From Ruegeria sp. THAF33 (GTDB lineage Bacteria; Pseudomonadota; Alphaproteobacteria; Rhodobacterales; Rhodobacteraceae): a stretch of DNA of 64,000 bases. Below the pieces are notes generated by a model. That model was not told where the DNA came from, did not search any database, and saw nothing but the letters and a program-made list of their open reading frames with translations. The translations under genes were made by a program, and so were the position numbers. Positions 51,738 to 61,738 of the stretch are shown here, piece by piece. Position 1 is the first letter of the stretch, and each line of letters starts with the position of its first letter. The stretch covers positions 558,001 through 622,000 of the forward strand of contig NZ_CP045385.1 of the NCBI RefSeq assembly GCF_009363615.1, written 5' to 3'.

Positions 51738-54212
51738 CTACTCGGGCAAATACTTTTCCGACCAGCTTTCGGCGGCCGATCCAGCAGAGATCATCGCGTC
51801 GATATCCTCATCTGCATAACCGACGTTTCGCAGAATGCTGCGTGTATCCGCGCCGTATTTCGGCATCGGTCCGGGAATGACGATCCGGGCGCGTTCGGGT
51901 CGCACGGCATTTGGGGCAACCAGATCGCACCACCGGCCCATAGGATGCATGTCATGCCGAATGACGCTGAACGTTCCCCGCATCAGGTCGATATTCCCGG
52001 CACTTTCCGGCTGCAACACGGCGTCGCGCGTGTCATGCAACGATCCCAGAGGCATGACGGTGCTGGAAGAACCGGAAAACGCCTTTTGCCAGTATTCAAC
52101 AGGTTGCCTTGCAAAATGATCCGCAAGCGAATCCGCCAATTCCTTCTCCGGTGTATCGGCCACGCTGGCGAGGTCCGAGACACGGCGCAGGGCTTCGCGT
52201 TGTTCGGTGGGTGCGGCAAAGAACATCCACCCGTCAGCCGCGCGGTAACAATGGTAGAATGGTCCCCAGCCCATAGCTGCGCGCCCGGCTGGTTCGTCAA
52301 AGGGCGCGCGGCCTTCGAAATCATACATCAATTGCGCCTGAATGAGGTTGCCGGCCGCCGCCAACGCAGCCCGCGCAATCCCGCCTTTTCCGGTTTTCTG
52401 CAATCTCAGCAGGGCCGCACCAAGCGCAACACATGCGCAATAGCCGGTCAGAACGTCAATCGTACCGAAATGCGCATGCTCTTCGGGCGTGGCCATGCCA
52501 CCGCCAAAACGCACCATGACCCCTGTCGCCGCCTGCGCCAGGTCGTCATACCCCAGATGGTCCGATTTGGGTCCGCGCGCAGGACCGCCAAAGGCATCGA
52601 GTTGCACCAGTATGAGGCGGGGGTTGATCGCCGCCAGCTCTTCCGCGCTCAACCCCAGGGCATCGCGCTGCTCATCCGTGCCGTTCACGGTGATGACATC
52701 CGAGGAGTCGATGAGCCGTCGCAACGCCTGCTTCCCGTCATCCGAGCTCAGGTTCAGCAAAACGCTTTGTTTTCCACGATGTGCGTGCAGACCGAAAACC
52801 ACGGTGTTCCACGGGTCGACTGATGGCTCTGTCGGCTGAACGGAAGTCACCTGAGCGCCAAATCGCGCCAGCGTGGACCCGATCGTCGGACCGGCGATCA
52901 CGTTGGTCAGGTCCAGCACCTTCAGCCCCTCCAGCCAGCCCTGGCCGCTCACGGCTGGCGGTCCGCTGCGCGGCGGTTCGGCAAGGATCGCTGAAACGGG
53001 TGCGTCATCGGGAACGGGGCCCGGTTTTTTGACCAGCGCAGCGCCATCATCCGCAAGCCACGCAACATTTCCCATCTGCTTCATCTTCCCATGACGCGGG
53101 TCCTCTACCTCCAACACCAGACCCGAGGCCAAAGCGTGCGGATCGGCCAGCCATTCCTTGCTGAACCGTTGCGCCGTTCCGGGCGCCTTGGCAGACCCGA
53201 AAAGGGCTTCCCACTCATGAGAGGGCCTTGTCAGAAAGGCCTTTTTCATCGCGTTGGACACACGCGCGCGATCCCTTGCTCCGACGGGGTAGTTGCGCAG
53301 CGACCATTCATCCGGCCAGTCTGCGGTATCGAGATAGGCGTCGAAGTCCGGCAATTGATCGGCAAGGTGTTTGAGGCCAAGCGTCTCCAACACCCGCCGG
53401 GGATGTGTTTTCACACTGCCCGCCACCACATAGAACCCACGCCCGTCGGCGCAGGTATAAGTTCGATAGAAAGGGTCCAGGAACTCTTCCAGTTCCGCAA
53501 AGCTCAGATCCGTTGGCAAGCCTTCGGCTGCGCGCCTGTCAAGTTCCACTTCGCGAGGGGACTTGTAGCGTTCGGGATAGTCCTCAATCTGCTCACAGTT
53601 ATACACCAACCCTTCCAGCAAAGCCGACGCCAGAGGCACCTCGATGTGATCGCCCCCGTTTCGGTCACGTGCAGCCAAAGCGAACTGCACGGCCATCGCG
53701 CCGAATGAAGCGCCATAGGCGGATGCCAGCGTCAAAGGTGAAAAGGATGGGTTGATGCCCATCAGGCGCCGGTTCAGCCCCATATCCGTGAATTGCCCGG
53801 TACGGGCCGCGATCACGGCTTCCCACGCCGGAAGATCGGCCAGCGCGGGATCATTTGAGGCAAACCCCGGCAATGACAATGACACGATGCGCGGATTTAT
53901 GTCGCGCAGAGCTTTCGGACCGAGGCCCAGCCTCTCCATCACGCCGGCCCGGAAGTTCTCGATCACCACGTCAGCCCGCGCCACAAATTCGCGCGCGACC
54001 TGCAAACCCCCTTCGGATTTGAGGTCGATCGTCACGGCGGTTTTGCCGCGTGACAGCATGTCTGTGGCCGGTTCTTTCAATCGCGGGCCACCGGGCGGGT
54101 CGATGCGGATCACCTCTGCCCCCAAATCAGCAAGCATCATGCCAACCAGTGGACCAGCCAGGTACTGGCCAAAATCGAGGACACGAATATGATCGAGCGG
54201 CTTTGCAGTCAT
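51738..54212 (-). CDS. tandem class III CoA-transferase (DddD-like)
   Basis: An 824-residue protein with two CaiB/BaiF domains in series (about 1-400 and 425-820). Only the second keeps a candidate catalytic Asp (about 586, in FGTIDVLTGYCAC); the matching stretch of the first (SPLTLASAYGASF) has none. A single active C-terminal domain and a total length near 830-850 are features of DddD, the enzyme that makes and splits DMSP-CoA to release dimethyl sulfide. No other ddd gene is adjacent, so a different acyl-CoA transferase role remains possible. ATG at 54212 fits the domain start. Confidence 0.7.
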   Translation of the reverse strand: MTAKPLDHIRVLDFGQYLAGPLVGMMLADLGAEVIRIDPPGGPRLKEPATDMLSRGKTAVTIDLKSEGGLQVAREFVARADVVIENFRAGVMERLGLGPKALRDINPRIVSLSLPGFASNDPALADLPAWEAVIAARTGQFTDMGLNRRLMGINPSFSPLTLASAYGASFGAMAVQFALAARDRNGGDHIEVPLASALLEGLVYNCEQIEDYPERYKSPREVELDRRAAEGLPTDLSFAELEEFLDPFYRTYTCADGRGFYVVAGSVKTHPRRVLETLGLKHLADQLPDFDAYLDTADWPDEWSLRNYPVGARDRARVSNAMKKAFLTRPSHEWEALFGSAKAPGTAQRFSKEWLADPHALASGLVLEVEDPRHGKMKQMGNVAWLADDGAALVKKPGPVPDDAPVSAILAEPPRSGPPAVSGQGWLEGLKVLDLTNVIAGPTIGSTLARFGAQVTSVQPTEPSVDPWNTVVFGLHAHRGKQSVLLNLSSDDGKQALRRLIDSSDVITVNGTDEQRDALGLSAEELAAINPRLILVQLDAFGGPARGPKSDHLGYDDLAQAATGVMVRFGGGMATPEEHAHFGTIDVLTGYCACVALGAALLRLQKTGKGGIARAALAAAGNLIQAQLMYDFEGRAPFDEPAGRAAMGWGPFYHCYRAADGWMFFAAPTEQREALRRVSDLASVADTPEKELADSLADHFARQPVEYWQKAFSGSSSTVMPLGSLHDTRDAVLQPESAGNIDLMRGTFSVIRHDMHPMGRWCDLVAPNAVRPERARIVIPGPMPKYGADTRSILRNVGYADEDIDAMISAGSAAESWSEKYLPE

Positions 54213-54852
54213 TCGTTGTGACCCTCCCGGGGTGTTTGGTGTGTTTGTTGCGAAGCCGCTTGCTGGCAAGAGGTCACAACGCCCTTCTCGGAACAGGCGG
54301 AGTTTTCAGGCTTGGGACATAACGCGATCAATGCAACACCCGCCCTTGTTCAACACGCGACAAGGCGGCCACGACCAAGCTTCACAGCCTTCTCCGGCGA
54401 CCGCTGGGCGTACCATGCAGCCGAGCTATGCCAAGAAGTTGTTCGATTTGACCAAGCCATGTCGCAAACGAGAAACATCGCTCAAAATTCCGCGTGTGAC
54501 GCATACTTGGAAGCGCTCCGAGGCCCGGATGGAAGCGGATCAGTCGCCTTGCAAGATCACCGGACTGTTGCGCCCGGCAGTCAGAAAACAAGTTATTGGA
54601 ATCGCTTAAGAACGTGGAGCTTCCCAAGTGTCGGGCGCCACAAGACAAAAGGTCACGGCGCAATCGGCCAAGGGCCACGTTGGCACGTGGCAGGACCTGT
54701 CGCGACACATGGCCGGTAATTGCGATTCCGATAAAATATCTCATTTTCCGGCAATATGACAACCATCTACATCAATTCGTCAAATTGGCACCTATGAATT
54801 GTCGAGGCCGCGCGTCACGCTTGGAACAGGATGGGAAACAGCGGAGATCTTT
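54213..54852. other. 640-base intergenic region
   Basis: No supported gene; several frames of about 100-126 codons on both strands lack family resemblance and start signals. The right third (about 54720-54810) is noticeably AT-rich (AAAATATCTCATTTTC, AATATGACAACC) and is the probable promoter zone of the dehydrogenase operon, with the DddD-like promoter at the left end. Confidence 0.5.
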
Positions 54853-55959
54853 ATGTCCTGGAATGTGTGCGTTGTCGGCGCTGGAAAGATCGGACAGATG
54901 ATTGCAACCCTGTTGAAAGGGTCGCCGAATTACTCTGTGACGGTCGCTGATCACGATCTAAAAGCGCTTGGTGATATCTCGAAGATGGGCATTGGAACCA
55001 GACAGATCGATGCCAATGACGCGGACGGGCTGGCCCGGGAACTGACCGGTTTCGACGCAGTCATCTCGGCGGCGCCGTTCTTCTTGACCCCTTCGATCGC
55101 CAAAGCGTCCAAAGCGGCGGGCGCGCATTATTTCGACCTGACCGAAGATGTTGCGGCCACGAATGCGGTACGTGAACTGGCCGGGGGCAGCGCAACTGCG
55201 TTTATGCCGCAATGCGGTCTGGCGCCAGGTTTTGTCGGTATCGCCGGAGCTTCGCTGGCGGCGGAGTTTGACCAGATTGACAGCCTGCACATGCGGGTGG
55301 GGGCACTGCCGCTTTATCCGACCAACGCGCTGAAATACAACCTGACCTGGTCCACCGACGGGTTGATCAACGAATATTGCAACCCATGCGATGCCATCGT
55401 GAACGGCAGGCTGGTCAAGACCGCGCCGTTGGAGAACTACGAGATTCTGGGCCATGACGGCGTGGAATACGAATGCTTCAATACTTCGGGCGGTCTAGGC
55501 ACGTTGCCTGAAACGCTGGAAGGCAAGGCGCGGGATGTGTCCTATCGCTCGATCCGCTATCCGGGTCATTGCGATATCCTGAAGCTGCTTTTGAACGATC
55601 TGGGGCTGGAACGCCGCCGCGACCTGCTGAAAGAGATATTCGAGGCCGCCCTGCCCCGCACCGATCAGGACGTGGTGCTGGTATATTGCACAGCAAAAGG
55701 CGTCATTGATGGCGTGCTGCGCGAAAAGTCCCTGATCAACAAATCCTTTGCCCGCACCATCAATGGACAGGTCTGGAGCGCCATTCAGGTCACGACCGCC
55801 GCAGGCGTGCTGGGGGTGGTCGATCTGATGCGGATCGGAGCGCTGCCCTCGAAAGGCTTTGTCCGGCAGGAACAGGTCAAGCTGGACGATTTCCTCAACA
55901 CTGAGTTTGGCCAGCTGTATCGCGCTGGCGACGTCACCGAACAGAACAAGGCGGCCTGA
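54853..55959 (+). CDS. saccharopine dehydrogenase-like / lysine dehydrogenase
   Basis: A 368-residue NAD(P)-dependent oxidoreductase of the saccharopine dehydrogenase family. Rossmann motif [15 protein letters not shown] at about 7-21, the [16 protein letters not shown] segment (about 117-132) typical of saccharopine reductase/lysine dehydrogenase, and a C-terminal catalytic domain. It releases aminoadipate semialdehyde from saccharopine or oxidises lysine at the epsilon amine. The next gene oxidises that semialdehyde. No lysine-ketoglutarate reductase gene is in the window, which favours a lysine 6-dehydrogenase route. Confidence 0.8.
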   Translation: MSWNVCVVGAGKIGQMIATLLKGSPNYSVTVADHDLKALGDISKMGIGTRQIDANDADGLARELTGFDAVISAAPFFLTPSIAKASKAAGAHYFDLTEDVAATNAVRELAGGSATAFMPQCGLAPGFVGIAGASLAAEFDQIDSLHMRVGALPLYPTNALKYNLTWSTDGLINEYCNPCDAIVNGRLVKTAPLENYEILGHDGVEYECFNTSGGLGTLPETLEGKARDVSYRSIRYPGHCDILKLLLNDLGLERRRDLLKEIFEAALPRTDQDVVLVYCTAKGVIDGVLREKSLINKSFARTINGQVWSAIQVTTAAGVLGVVDLMRIGALPSKGFVRQEQVKLDDFLNTEFGQLYRAGDVTEQNKAA

Positions 55960-55962
55960 GAT

Positions 55963-57474
55963 ATGAAAGACATCGTAATGACAGCCCAAACCACGCTTGC
56001 AAACCTGGATCTGACCGAGGCCCAACTCAAAGGCGGCACGCTCAAGGTCACGTCGCCGATTGACGGAAGCCTGCTGGCCGAAGTGCACGAGACGCCGATC
56101 TCGGACATGGACGCCATCTTTTCCCGTGCAAAGGCCGCGTTCAGGGAATGGCGCGTGGTCCCCGCCCCGCGCCGGGGTGAACTGATCCGCCTGTTGGGTG
56201 AAGAGCTGCGCGCGGCCAAGGATGACCTGGGTGCACTGGTCAGTTGGGAAGCGGGCAAGATCACCTCGGAAGGTCTGGGCGAAGTGCAGGAGATGATCGA
56301 CATCTGTGACTTTGCCGTCGGCCTGTCGCGTCAGCTTTATGGTCTGACCATTGCGTCCGAACGTCCCGGCCACCGGATGATGGAAACCTGGCATCCTGCT
56401 GGCCCGGTTGGTGTGATTTCCGCGTTCAATTTCCCGGTCGCGGTTTGGTCGTGGAATGCTGCTCTGGCCATCGTATGCGGTGATCCGGTGATCTGGAAAC
56501 CGTCCGAAAAAACCCCGCTGACGGCGCTGGCCTGTCAAAAGATTTTCGAACGCGCCCTGGCCCGATTTGGCGATGCGCCGGACGGTCTGCTGCAAACGCT
56601 TATCGGTGGCGCAGATCTGGGAGAAAGACTGGTGGCCAGTGAAGATGTTCCGGTGATCTCGGCCACGGGATCGACCCGCATGGGCCGTGCTGTCGCCCCC
56701 ATCGTCGCACAGCGCTTTGGCAAGTGCATTCTGGAACTGGGTGGCAACAACGCAATGATCGTCGGCCCTTCGGCTGATTTGGAGATGGCTGTGCGCGCGA
56801 TTGTCTTTTCGGCAGTTGGTACCGCCGGTCAACGCTGCACCACGCTGCGTCGCTTGATCGTGCACAACTCGATCCGCGAAGAACTGGTGAGCCGTCTGAA
56901 AAAAGCCTATTCGGGTCTGCCCATCGGCAATCCTCTGACAGACGGCACGTTGGTTGGGCCGCTTGTGGACGAAGCGGCGGGCGCGGCGATGACCGCTGCT
57001 TTGAAAGCGGCCGAAGCGGAAGGCGGTTCGGTGTTCGGCGGCAACCGCGTTACCGAAGGCGTTCCGACAGGCGTATACATGGAACCTGCGATTGTCGAAA
57101 TGCCGGGTCAGACCGCGACCGTGAAAACCGAAACCTTTGCGCCGATCCTCTACGTCATGGGCTATGACGATTTCGACGACGCGGTAGAGCTTCAGAATGA
57201 CGTACCGCAAGGCCTTTCATCCTGCGTGTTTACCCTGAACATGCGCGAGGCCGAGCAGTTCCTGTCCGCGGCTGGATCCGATTGCGGAATTGCCAACGTC
57301 AATATCGGGCCCTCAGGGGCAGAGATCGGTGGCGCCTTTGGCGGAGAGAAGGAAACCGGCGGCGGGCGCGAAAGCGGTTCGGACGCGTGGAAAGCCTATA
57401 TGCGCCGACAGACCAACACCGTGAATTACTCGGCCGAACTTCCACTGGCCCAGGGCGTCAAATTCGACATCTGA
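55963..57474 (+). CDS. alpha-aminoadipate semialdehyde dehydrogenase (ALDH7-like)
   Basis: A 503-residue aldehyde dehydrogenase. Active-site Cys292 (GTAGQRCTT), general base Glu258 (LELGGNN), and NAD-binding ISATGSTRMGR near 230-240. The ESGSDAWKAYMRRQTNTVN end is typical of the ALDH7/antiquitin branch. It turns 2-aminoadipate 6-semialdehyde into 2-aminoadipate in lysine breakdown. It lies three bases after the dehydrogenase gene. Starts at 55963 or the in-frame ATG at 55978 are both possible. Confidence 0.85.
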   Translation: MKDIVMTAQTTLANLDLTEAQLKGGTLKVTSPIDGSLLAEVHETPISDMDAIFSRAKAAFREWRVVPAPRRGELIRLLGEELRAAKDDLGALVSWEAGKITSEGLGEVQEMIDICDFAVGLSRQLYGLTIASERPGHRMMETWHPAGPVGVISAFNFPVAVWSWNAALAIVCGDPVIWKPSEKTPLTALACQKIFERALARFGDAPDGLLQTLIGGADLGERLVASEDVPVISATGSTRMGRAVAPIVAQRFGKCILELGGNNAMIVGPSADLEMAVRAIVFSAVGTAGQRCTTLRRLIVHNSIREELVSRLKKAYSGLPIGNPLTDGTLVGPLVDEAAGAAMTAALKAAEAEGGSVFGGNRVTEGVPTGVYMEPAIVEMPGQTATVKTETFAPILYVMGYDDFDDAVELQNDVPQGLSSCVFTLNMREAEQFLSAAGSDCGIANVNIGPSGAEIGGAFGGEKETGGGRESGSDAWKAYMRRQTNTVNYSAELPLAQGVKFDI

Positions 57475-57519
57475 GTGTCGCTGGATAGTCGTCGGACAAA
57501 AACTTGAAAGGCCAGCAAA

Positions 57520-57560
57520 AAACACCACCCGGGACGACCAGTCTCGGGTGTTTGTTTTTT
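57520..57560 (+). terminator. rho-independent terminator of lysine catabolic operon
   Basis: AACACCACCCGGGAC pairs imperfectly with GTCTCGGGTGTTT around GACCA and is followed by TTTGTTTTTTCC. Placed 45 bases after the aldehyde dehydrogenase stop. Confidence 0.75.
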
Positions 57561-58013
57561 CCTATATGTTGAAGCAGTGTTCAGGCTGCTGGTTTCGATG
57601 TAGACGCTGCGGCGGTCATTTCGATGCAGATGGGTTGTCGTGAATGTCGCCAGGGCGGCGGCAACGCGCGTATCGTTTCCATGATGGCCATCCGACGCGT
57701 TTCGGTAGGAGACCCTCCGAGGCTTTGCGCCACCTCATAGATCGGGGAATGACCCTGTTCGGTGCGCTGGGGCTGTTCATCTCGAACGTGGCCGATGTGC
57801 TAGAACCGTATCGCAATGGGCGCCTGAAGGCGGAAATGGACGGCGATCTGGTGGTTCTTGACGAAAACCTTGCTGTACGGCATGTGATGGCCGGGGGGGG
57901 GGAGCAGCATGTCCGCGAAGGCCAAATAGCCCGACGTGGCATGCATGAACAGTTCAAAGCGTCCGCGCGGTCCCCGGTGACTGCCCGCTTCAGCACCGGA
58001 AGGTAGTTAACAC
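57561..58013. other. gene-poor region with possible coding relic and a G10 run
   Basis: About 450 bases without a supported gene. On the minus strand a 68-codon open stretch reads RFELFMHATSGYLAFADMLL and continues through a run of ten G (C on the minus strand; 57893-57902) to PYSKVFVKNHQIAVHFRLQ before a stop. This looks protein-like but has no start and I do not recognise it. It may be a decayed gene. The plus strand offers a competing 120-codon frame (57644-58006). Confidence 0.35.
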
Positions 58014-58907
58014 ATGTGCCCTGCACCCATTGATGCAGAGACCCCACGCGGGTTCATTATCCCGATCGGGGGCGGCGAAGATCGCGTCAAGGAAATGCAG
58101 ATCCATCGCAAGTTCGTTGAGCTTTCCGGCGGCAGCGATGCCGACATCGTCGTGATCCCGACAGCCTCGATGCTGGAAGAAACCGGGCCCGATTATAACC
58201 GTATCTTTTCCGAACTGGGTGCGGGCAAAGTAGAGTTCCTGCCTATCTCGCGCAGGGCGGATTGCGACAACCCCGAGTATGTCGAGATGCTTGATCGAGC
58301 GACCGGAGTTTTCATGACAGGTGGAAACCAGTTGCGCCTGTCAGCGATTCTTGGGGGAACTCTGGTCGCCCAAAAAATCCGCCGGCGGAATGCAGCCGGT
58401 GTTCCGGTTGCCGGAACTTCGGCGGGTGCTTCGATCATGTCTGAACACATGGTTGCAGGTGGCAGCAGCAACTCGGCTCCGGCGGAAGGCAACATTACAC
58501 TTGCACCAGGTATGGGCCTGACCAATGCCGTCATCATCGATCAACATTTCACCCAGCGTAACCGTCTGGGTCGCCTGCTAACGGCTTCATCTTTCAACCC
58601 ATTTTTGATTGGTTTGGGAATTGACGAAGATACGGCCGCCTTCATTGGGCCCGACAATGTCTTTGAAGTCATCGGCAGCGGCTCGGTTACTGTCGTGGAT
58701 GCCAGCCAGTTGACTCATTCATCAATGTGGGATGCCCGGCGGGGCGAAGCGCTTAGCCTTCTGGGACTTCGGCTTGACGTTCTGGGTGAAGGGTGCCGTT
58801 ATGACCTGACGGCTCGCCAGGCTTTTCCGCCGGATGAGCATTTGGCGTTCTGCACCTTGCCGGATTTGTCCGGGGAAGAGGCCGCAAACGGGGGGAATAA
58901 AAGCTAA
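58014..58907 (+). CDS. cphB: cyanophycinase
   Basis: A 297-residue S51-family serine exopeptidase that trims cyanophycin (a multi-L-arginyl-poly-aspartate) to beta-Asp-Arg dipeptides. Catalytic Ser136 in GTSAGAS (134-140), with GVFMTGGNQLRL (98-109), a family element, and the HFTQRNRLGRLL segment (about 178-189) holding the active-site His. First gene of the cyanophycin operon; 15 bases before cphA. The extreme N-terminus (MCPAPIDAETPRG) is Pro-rich and has no signal peptide, so it acts in the cytoplasm. Confidence 0.92.
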   Translation: MCPAPIDAETPRGFIIPIGGGEDRVKEMQIHRKFVELSGGSDADIVVIPTASMLEETGPDYNRIFSELGAGKVEFLPISRRADCDNPEYVEMLDRATGVFMTGGNQLRLSAILGGTLVAQKIRRRNAAGVPVAGTSAGASIMSEHMVAGGSSNSAPAEGNITLAPGMGLTNAVIIDQHFTQRNRLGRLLTASSFNPFLIGLGIDEDTAAFIGPDNVFEVIGSGSVTVVDASQLTHSSMWDARRGEALSLLGLRLDVLGEGCRYDLTARQAFPPDEHLAFCTLPDLSGEEAANGGNKS

Positions 58908-58922
58908 CCAACGGGGAGCCTC

Positions 58923-61724
58923 ATGAAAATAATCTCGACCAATGTCTTTGTCGGCCCGAATGTCTGGGCAAGTTTCCCCGTTATTCGCCACGTCATCGAC
59001 CTGGGTATTCTGGAAGAGTGGCCATCGGCAAAAATTGGTTCCGAGTTTATCGACGCGCTGATCGAAGCGCTTCCTGGCCTTGCGGAGCATGGCTGTTCCT
59101 ACCGCGAACCCGGAGGTTTCATCCGCCGTCTGCGTGAAGACGAAGGCACGTGGCTTGGTCACGTTCTGGAACATTGTGCCATCGAGGTTCAGAACGTAGC
59201 GGGCACTGACGTGACCTTTGGCCGGACACGCGGCACAGGTGAGCCGGGCCAGTACAACATGGTGTATGAATACCGTCAGCGCGACGTTGGGCTGGACGCA
59301 GGGAAGCTGGCAATGCGGTTGCTGATGAATCTGTTGCCTCAATCCCTGAAAGATCTGGTGGATTACGATTTCGACCCGGACTTTAACTGGGACGACGAAC
59401 TGCGCAGCTTTGTTCTGCGCGCGCAGCGCAAGGAATTCGGCCCGTCGACCGGGTCGCTGGTCAAGGCGGCGCAAGAACGCGACATTCCCTGGATCAGACT
59501 CAACTCTGGCTCGCTGGTGCAATTCGGGCACGGCAAATACCAGAAACGCATTCAGGCGACGATTACATCCGAGACCAAACATATCTCGGTCGAGATTTCC
59601 TGCGATAAGGAAGATACCCACAACCTGCTGAACGATCTTGGCCTGCCGGTTCCACAGCAGCGCATGGTCTATTCCGCCCGCGAAGCTGTGCGTGCTGCGG
59701 CGCGCATTGGCCATCCGGTGGTCGTCAAACCATTGAACGCCAATCATGGGCGGGGCGTTTCGATCAATTTGAACTCGGATGAAGAGGTCGAGGCTGGCTT
59801 CGCCGAAGCAAAGGAACATTCCCGCAGCCGCGCCATTCTGGTGGAGAGCTTTGTCACCGGGTTCGATCACCGGATGCTTGTGGTGGACAACAAGCTTGTT
59901 GCGGTGGCCAAACGGGTTCCAGGCCATGTGGTCGGTGATGGCACGCACACGATTGCCGAGTTGGTCGATATCGTGAACGAAGACCCGCGCCGAGGCATCG
60001 GGCATGAAAAAGTGCTGACCATGCTCGAGATCGATACTCAGGCCATGCGCCTTATGGATGCCGCAGGCGTAACCGAAGAGACCGTCTTGCCGGACGGTGA
60101 AATTTTCTATCTGCGTTCGACGGCAAACCTTTCGACCGGCGGCACTGCGATCGACCTGACAGATGTGGTCCATCCCGACAACCGCGACATGGCGGAACGA
60201 GCCATAATGGCGGTTGGGCTGGATGTTGGCGGCGTCGATTTCCTGATCGATGACATCACCAAATCCTACAAAGACATCGGTGGTGCCATTGTCGAAGTGA
60301 ACGCAGCACCCGGTTTCCGCATGCATGTGGCGCCATCCGAAGGACAACCGCGCGATGTAGCCGGCAAAGTGATCGACATGCTGTTTCCAGCCAATGAGGA
60401 AACCCGCATTCCGATCGCTGCGATCACCGGCACCAACGGCAAGACGACGACGTCCCGAATGCTGGGCCATATTATGAAGACCAGCGGCAAAACCGTTGGC
60501 ATGACCTCGACCGACGGGGTCTATGTCGATGGTAAGTTGAGCGTCAAGGGTGACATGACCGGGCCAAAATCCGCGCAGATCGTCTTGCGCGACCCGATGG
60601 TTGATTTTGCCGTGATGGAAACCGCGCGCGGCGGGCTTGTGCGGTCTGGTCTGGGATACCAGCGCTCGAACGTGGCGGCATGCCTTAACGTTTCGGCCGA
60701 CCATCTTGGCCTTGGCGGCATAAACACAGTCGAGGAACTGGCCGTGGTGAAACGCGTGGTGGTGGAAAGCGCGACGGATACTGCGGTTCTGAATGCTGAT
60801 GACATCAATTGTCTGAAAATGGCTGACTACGCCGGGGCGGATCAGATTTTCTACGTCACGACCAACCCCGGCCACAGCCTGGTCAAGGAACATATCAAGG
60901 CGGGCGGAAAGGCCATTGTTCTGGAAAAAGGCATGAATGGAGACATGCTGACGATCTATGACAACGGGCTTCACATTCCGGTCCTGTGGTCGCATCTGAT
61001 CCCCGCCGCACTGGAAGGCAAAGCGATCTTCAACGTTCAAAACGCCATGTTTGCTGCCGCCATGGCCTACAGCTTCGGGGTCGATCTGGACAACATCCGG
61101 CATGGGTTACGCACCTTCGATACCAGCTATTTCCAGGCGCCGGGGCGCATGAACGTCTATGACGAACATCCGTTCAAGGTCATCCTGGATTACGGCCACA
61201 ACCCCGCCGCTCTCAACGCGATGGCCGCGTTGGCGGATCAATTGGAGATCAAAGGTCGCCGATTGTGTGTCGTTGCCATGCCCGGCGACCGGCGCGATGA
61301 AGATATCATCGACGGAGCTGCCGCGCTGGCCGGGCATTTTGACCATTTCATCTGCAAGGCCGATGACCGCCGCAGAGGCCGAGGACATGATGAAGTACCG
61401 CGGATGATGCGTCAGGCACTGATCGACAATGGCGTTGACGACGCATCCATTACGGTTATCCCGGATGAGGTCGAGGCCGTAAATGCCGGGCTGCAACAAG
61501 CGGCACCGGGGGATCTGTTGGTAATCTTCGGCGACGACACTACGCGCTGCTGGAAACAGATCATCTATTTCAGCTCTGACGGTGCAACCCCAGATGCCGA
61601 GGCTGTACCAAAGACCACGGCCGTCGACACATCCTTCGAGGACATGTTCGAAAACGATCAGAATCTGATCAGAGACGAGCGCGGTGTGCGCCTGGCGCGT
61701 GAAAACAGCGAAGACGCGGACTGA
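58923..61724 (+). CDS. cphA: cyanophycin synthetase
   Basis: A 933-residue three-domain enzyme that extends a poly-Asp backbone and attaches Arg (or Lys) side chains using ATP. N-terminal domain about 1-190; the boundary motif LVQFGHGKYQKRI is near 199-211. The ATP-grasp domain at about 215-480 contains NHGRGVSINL near 274 and EVNAAPGFRMH near 459. The Mur ligase-like domain at about 495-875 has P-loop GTNGKTTT at 503-510 and DYGHNPAA near 756. About 55 extra acidic residues form the tail. GGGGAG precedes the start. Confidence 0.94.
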   Translation: MKIISTNVFVGPNVWASFPVIRHVIDLGILEEWPSAKIGSEFIDALIEALPGLAEHGCSYREPGGFIRRLREDEGTWLGHVLEHCAIEVQNVAGTDVTFGRTRGTGEPGQYNMVYEYRQRDVGLDAGKLAMRLLMNLLPQSLKDLVDYDFDPDFNWDDELRSFVLRAQRKEFGPSTGSLVKAAQERDIPWIRLNSGSLVQFGHGKYQKRIQATITSETKHISVEISCDKEDTHNLLNDLGLPVPQQRMVYSAREAVRAAARIGHPVVVKPLNANHGRGVSINLNSDEEVEAGFAEAKEHSRSRAILVESFVTGFDHRMLVVDNKLVAVAKRVPGHVVGDGTHTIAELVDIVNEDPRRGIGHEKVLTMLEIDTQAMRLMDAAGVTEETVLPDGEIFYLRSTANLSTGGTAIDLTDVVHPDNRDMAERAIMAVGLDVGGVDFLIDDITKSYKDIGGAIVEVNAAPGFRMHVAPSEGQPRDVAGKVIDMLFPANEETRIPIAAITGTNGKTTTSRMLGHIMKTSGKTVGMTSTDGVYVDGKLSVKGDMTGPKSAQIVLRDPMVDFAVMETARGGLVRSGLGYQRSNVAACLNVSADHLGLGGINTVEELAVVKRVVVESATDTAVLNADDINCLKMADYAGADQIFYVTTNPGHSLVKEHIKAGGKAIVLEKGMNGDMLTIYDNGLHIPVLWSHLIPAALEGKAIFNVQNAMFAAAMAYSFGVDLDNIRHGLRTFDTSYFQAPGRMNVYDEHPFKVILDYGHNPAALNAMAALADQLEIKGRRLCVVAMPGDRRDEDIIDGAAALAGHFDHFICKADDRRRGRGHDEVPRMMRQALIDNGVDDASITVIPDEVEAVNAGLQQAAPGDLLVIFGDDTTRCWKQIIYFSSDGATPDAEAVPKTTAVDTSFEDMFENDQNLIRDERGVRLARENSEDAD

Positions 61725-61738
61725 GCGAGGGCACCGGA

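Noticed and set aside
54232..54762. Overlapping frames of about 125 codons on both strands in the gap before the saccharopine dehydrogenase-like gene
   Set aside because: Neither has a convincing ribosome site or any recognisable feature, and they overlap each other.
55495..57210. A 571-codon open frame on the minus strand opposite the lysine catabolic genes
   Set aside because: Antisense shadow of two well-supported genes; spans their junction and has no family resemblance.
58722..61103. A 793-codon open frame on the minus strand opposite cphA
   Set aside because: It mirrors the codon pattern of cphA, is rich in His, Gln and Arg, has no recognisable motif, and cphA is unmistakable on the other strand. 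A GC-rich antisense shadow.
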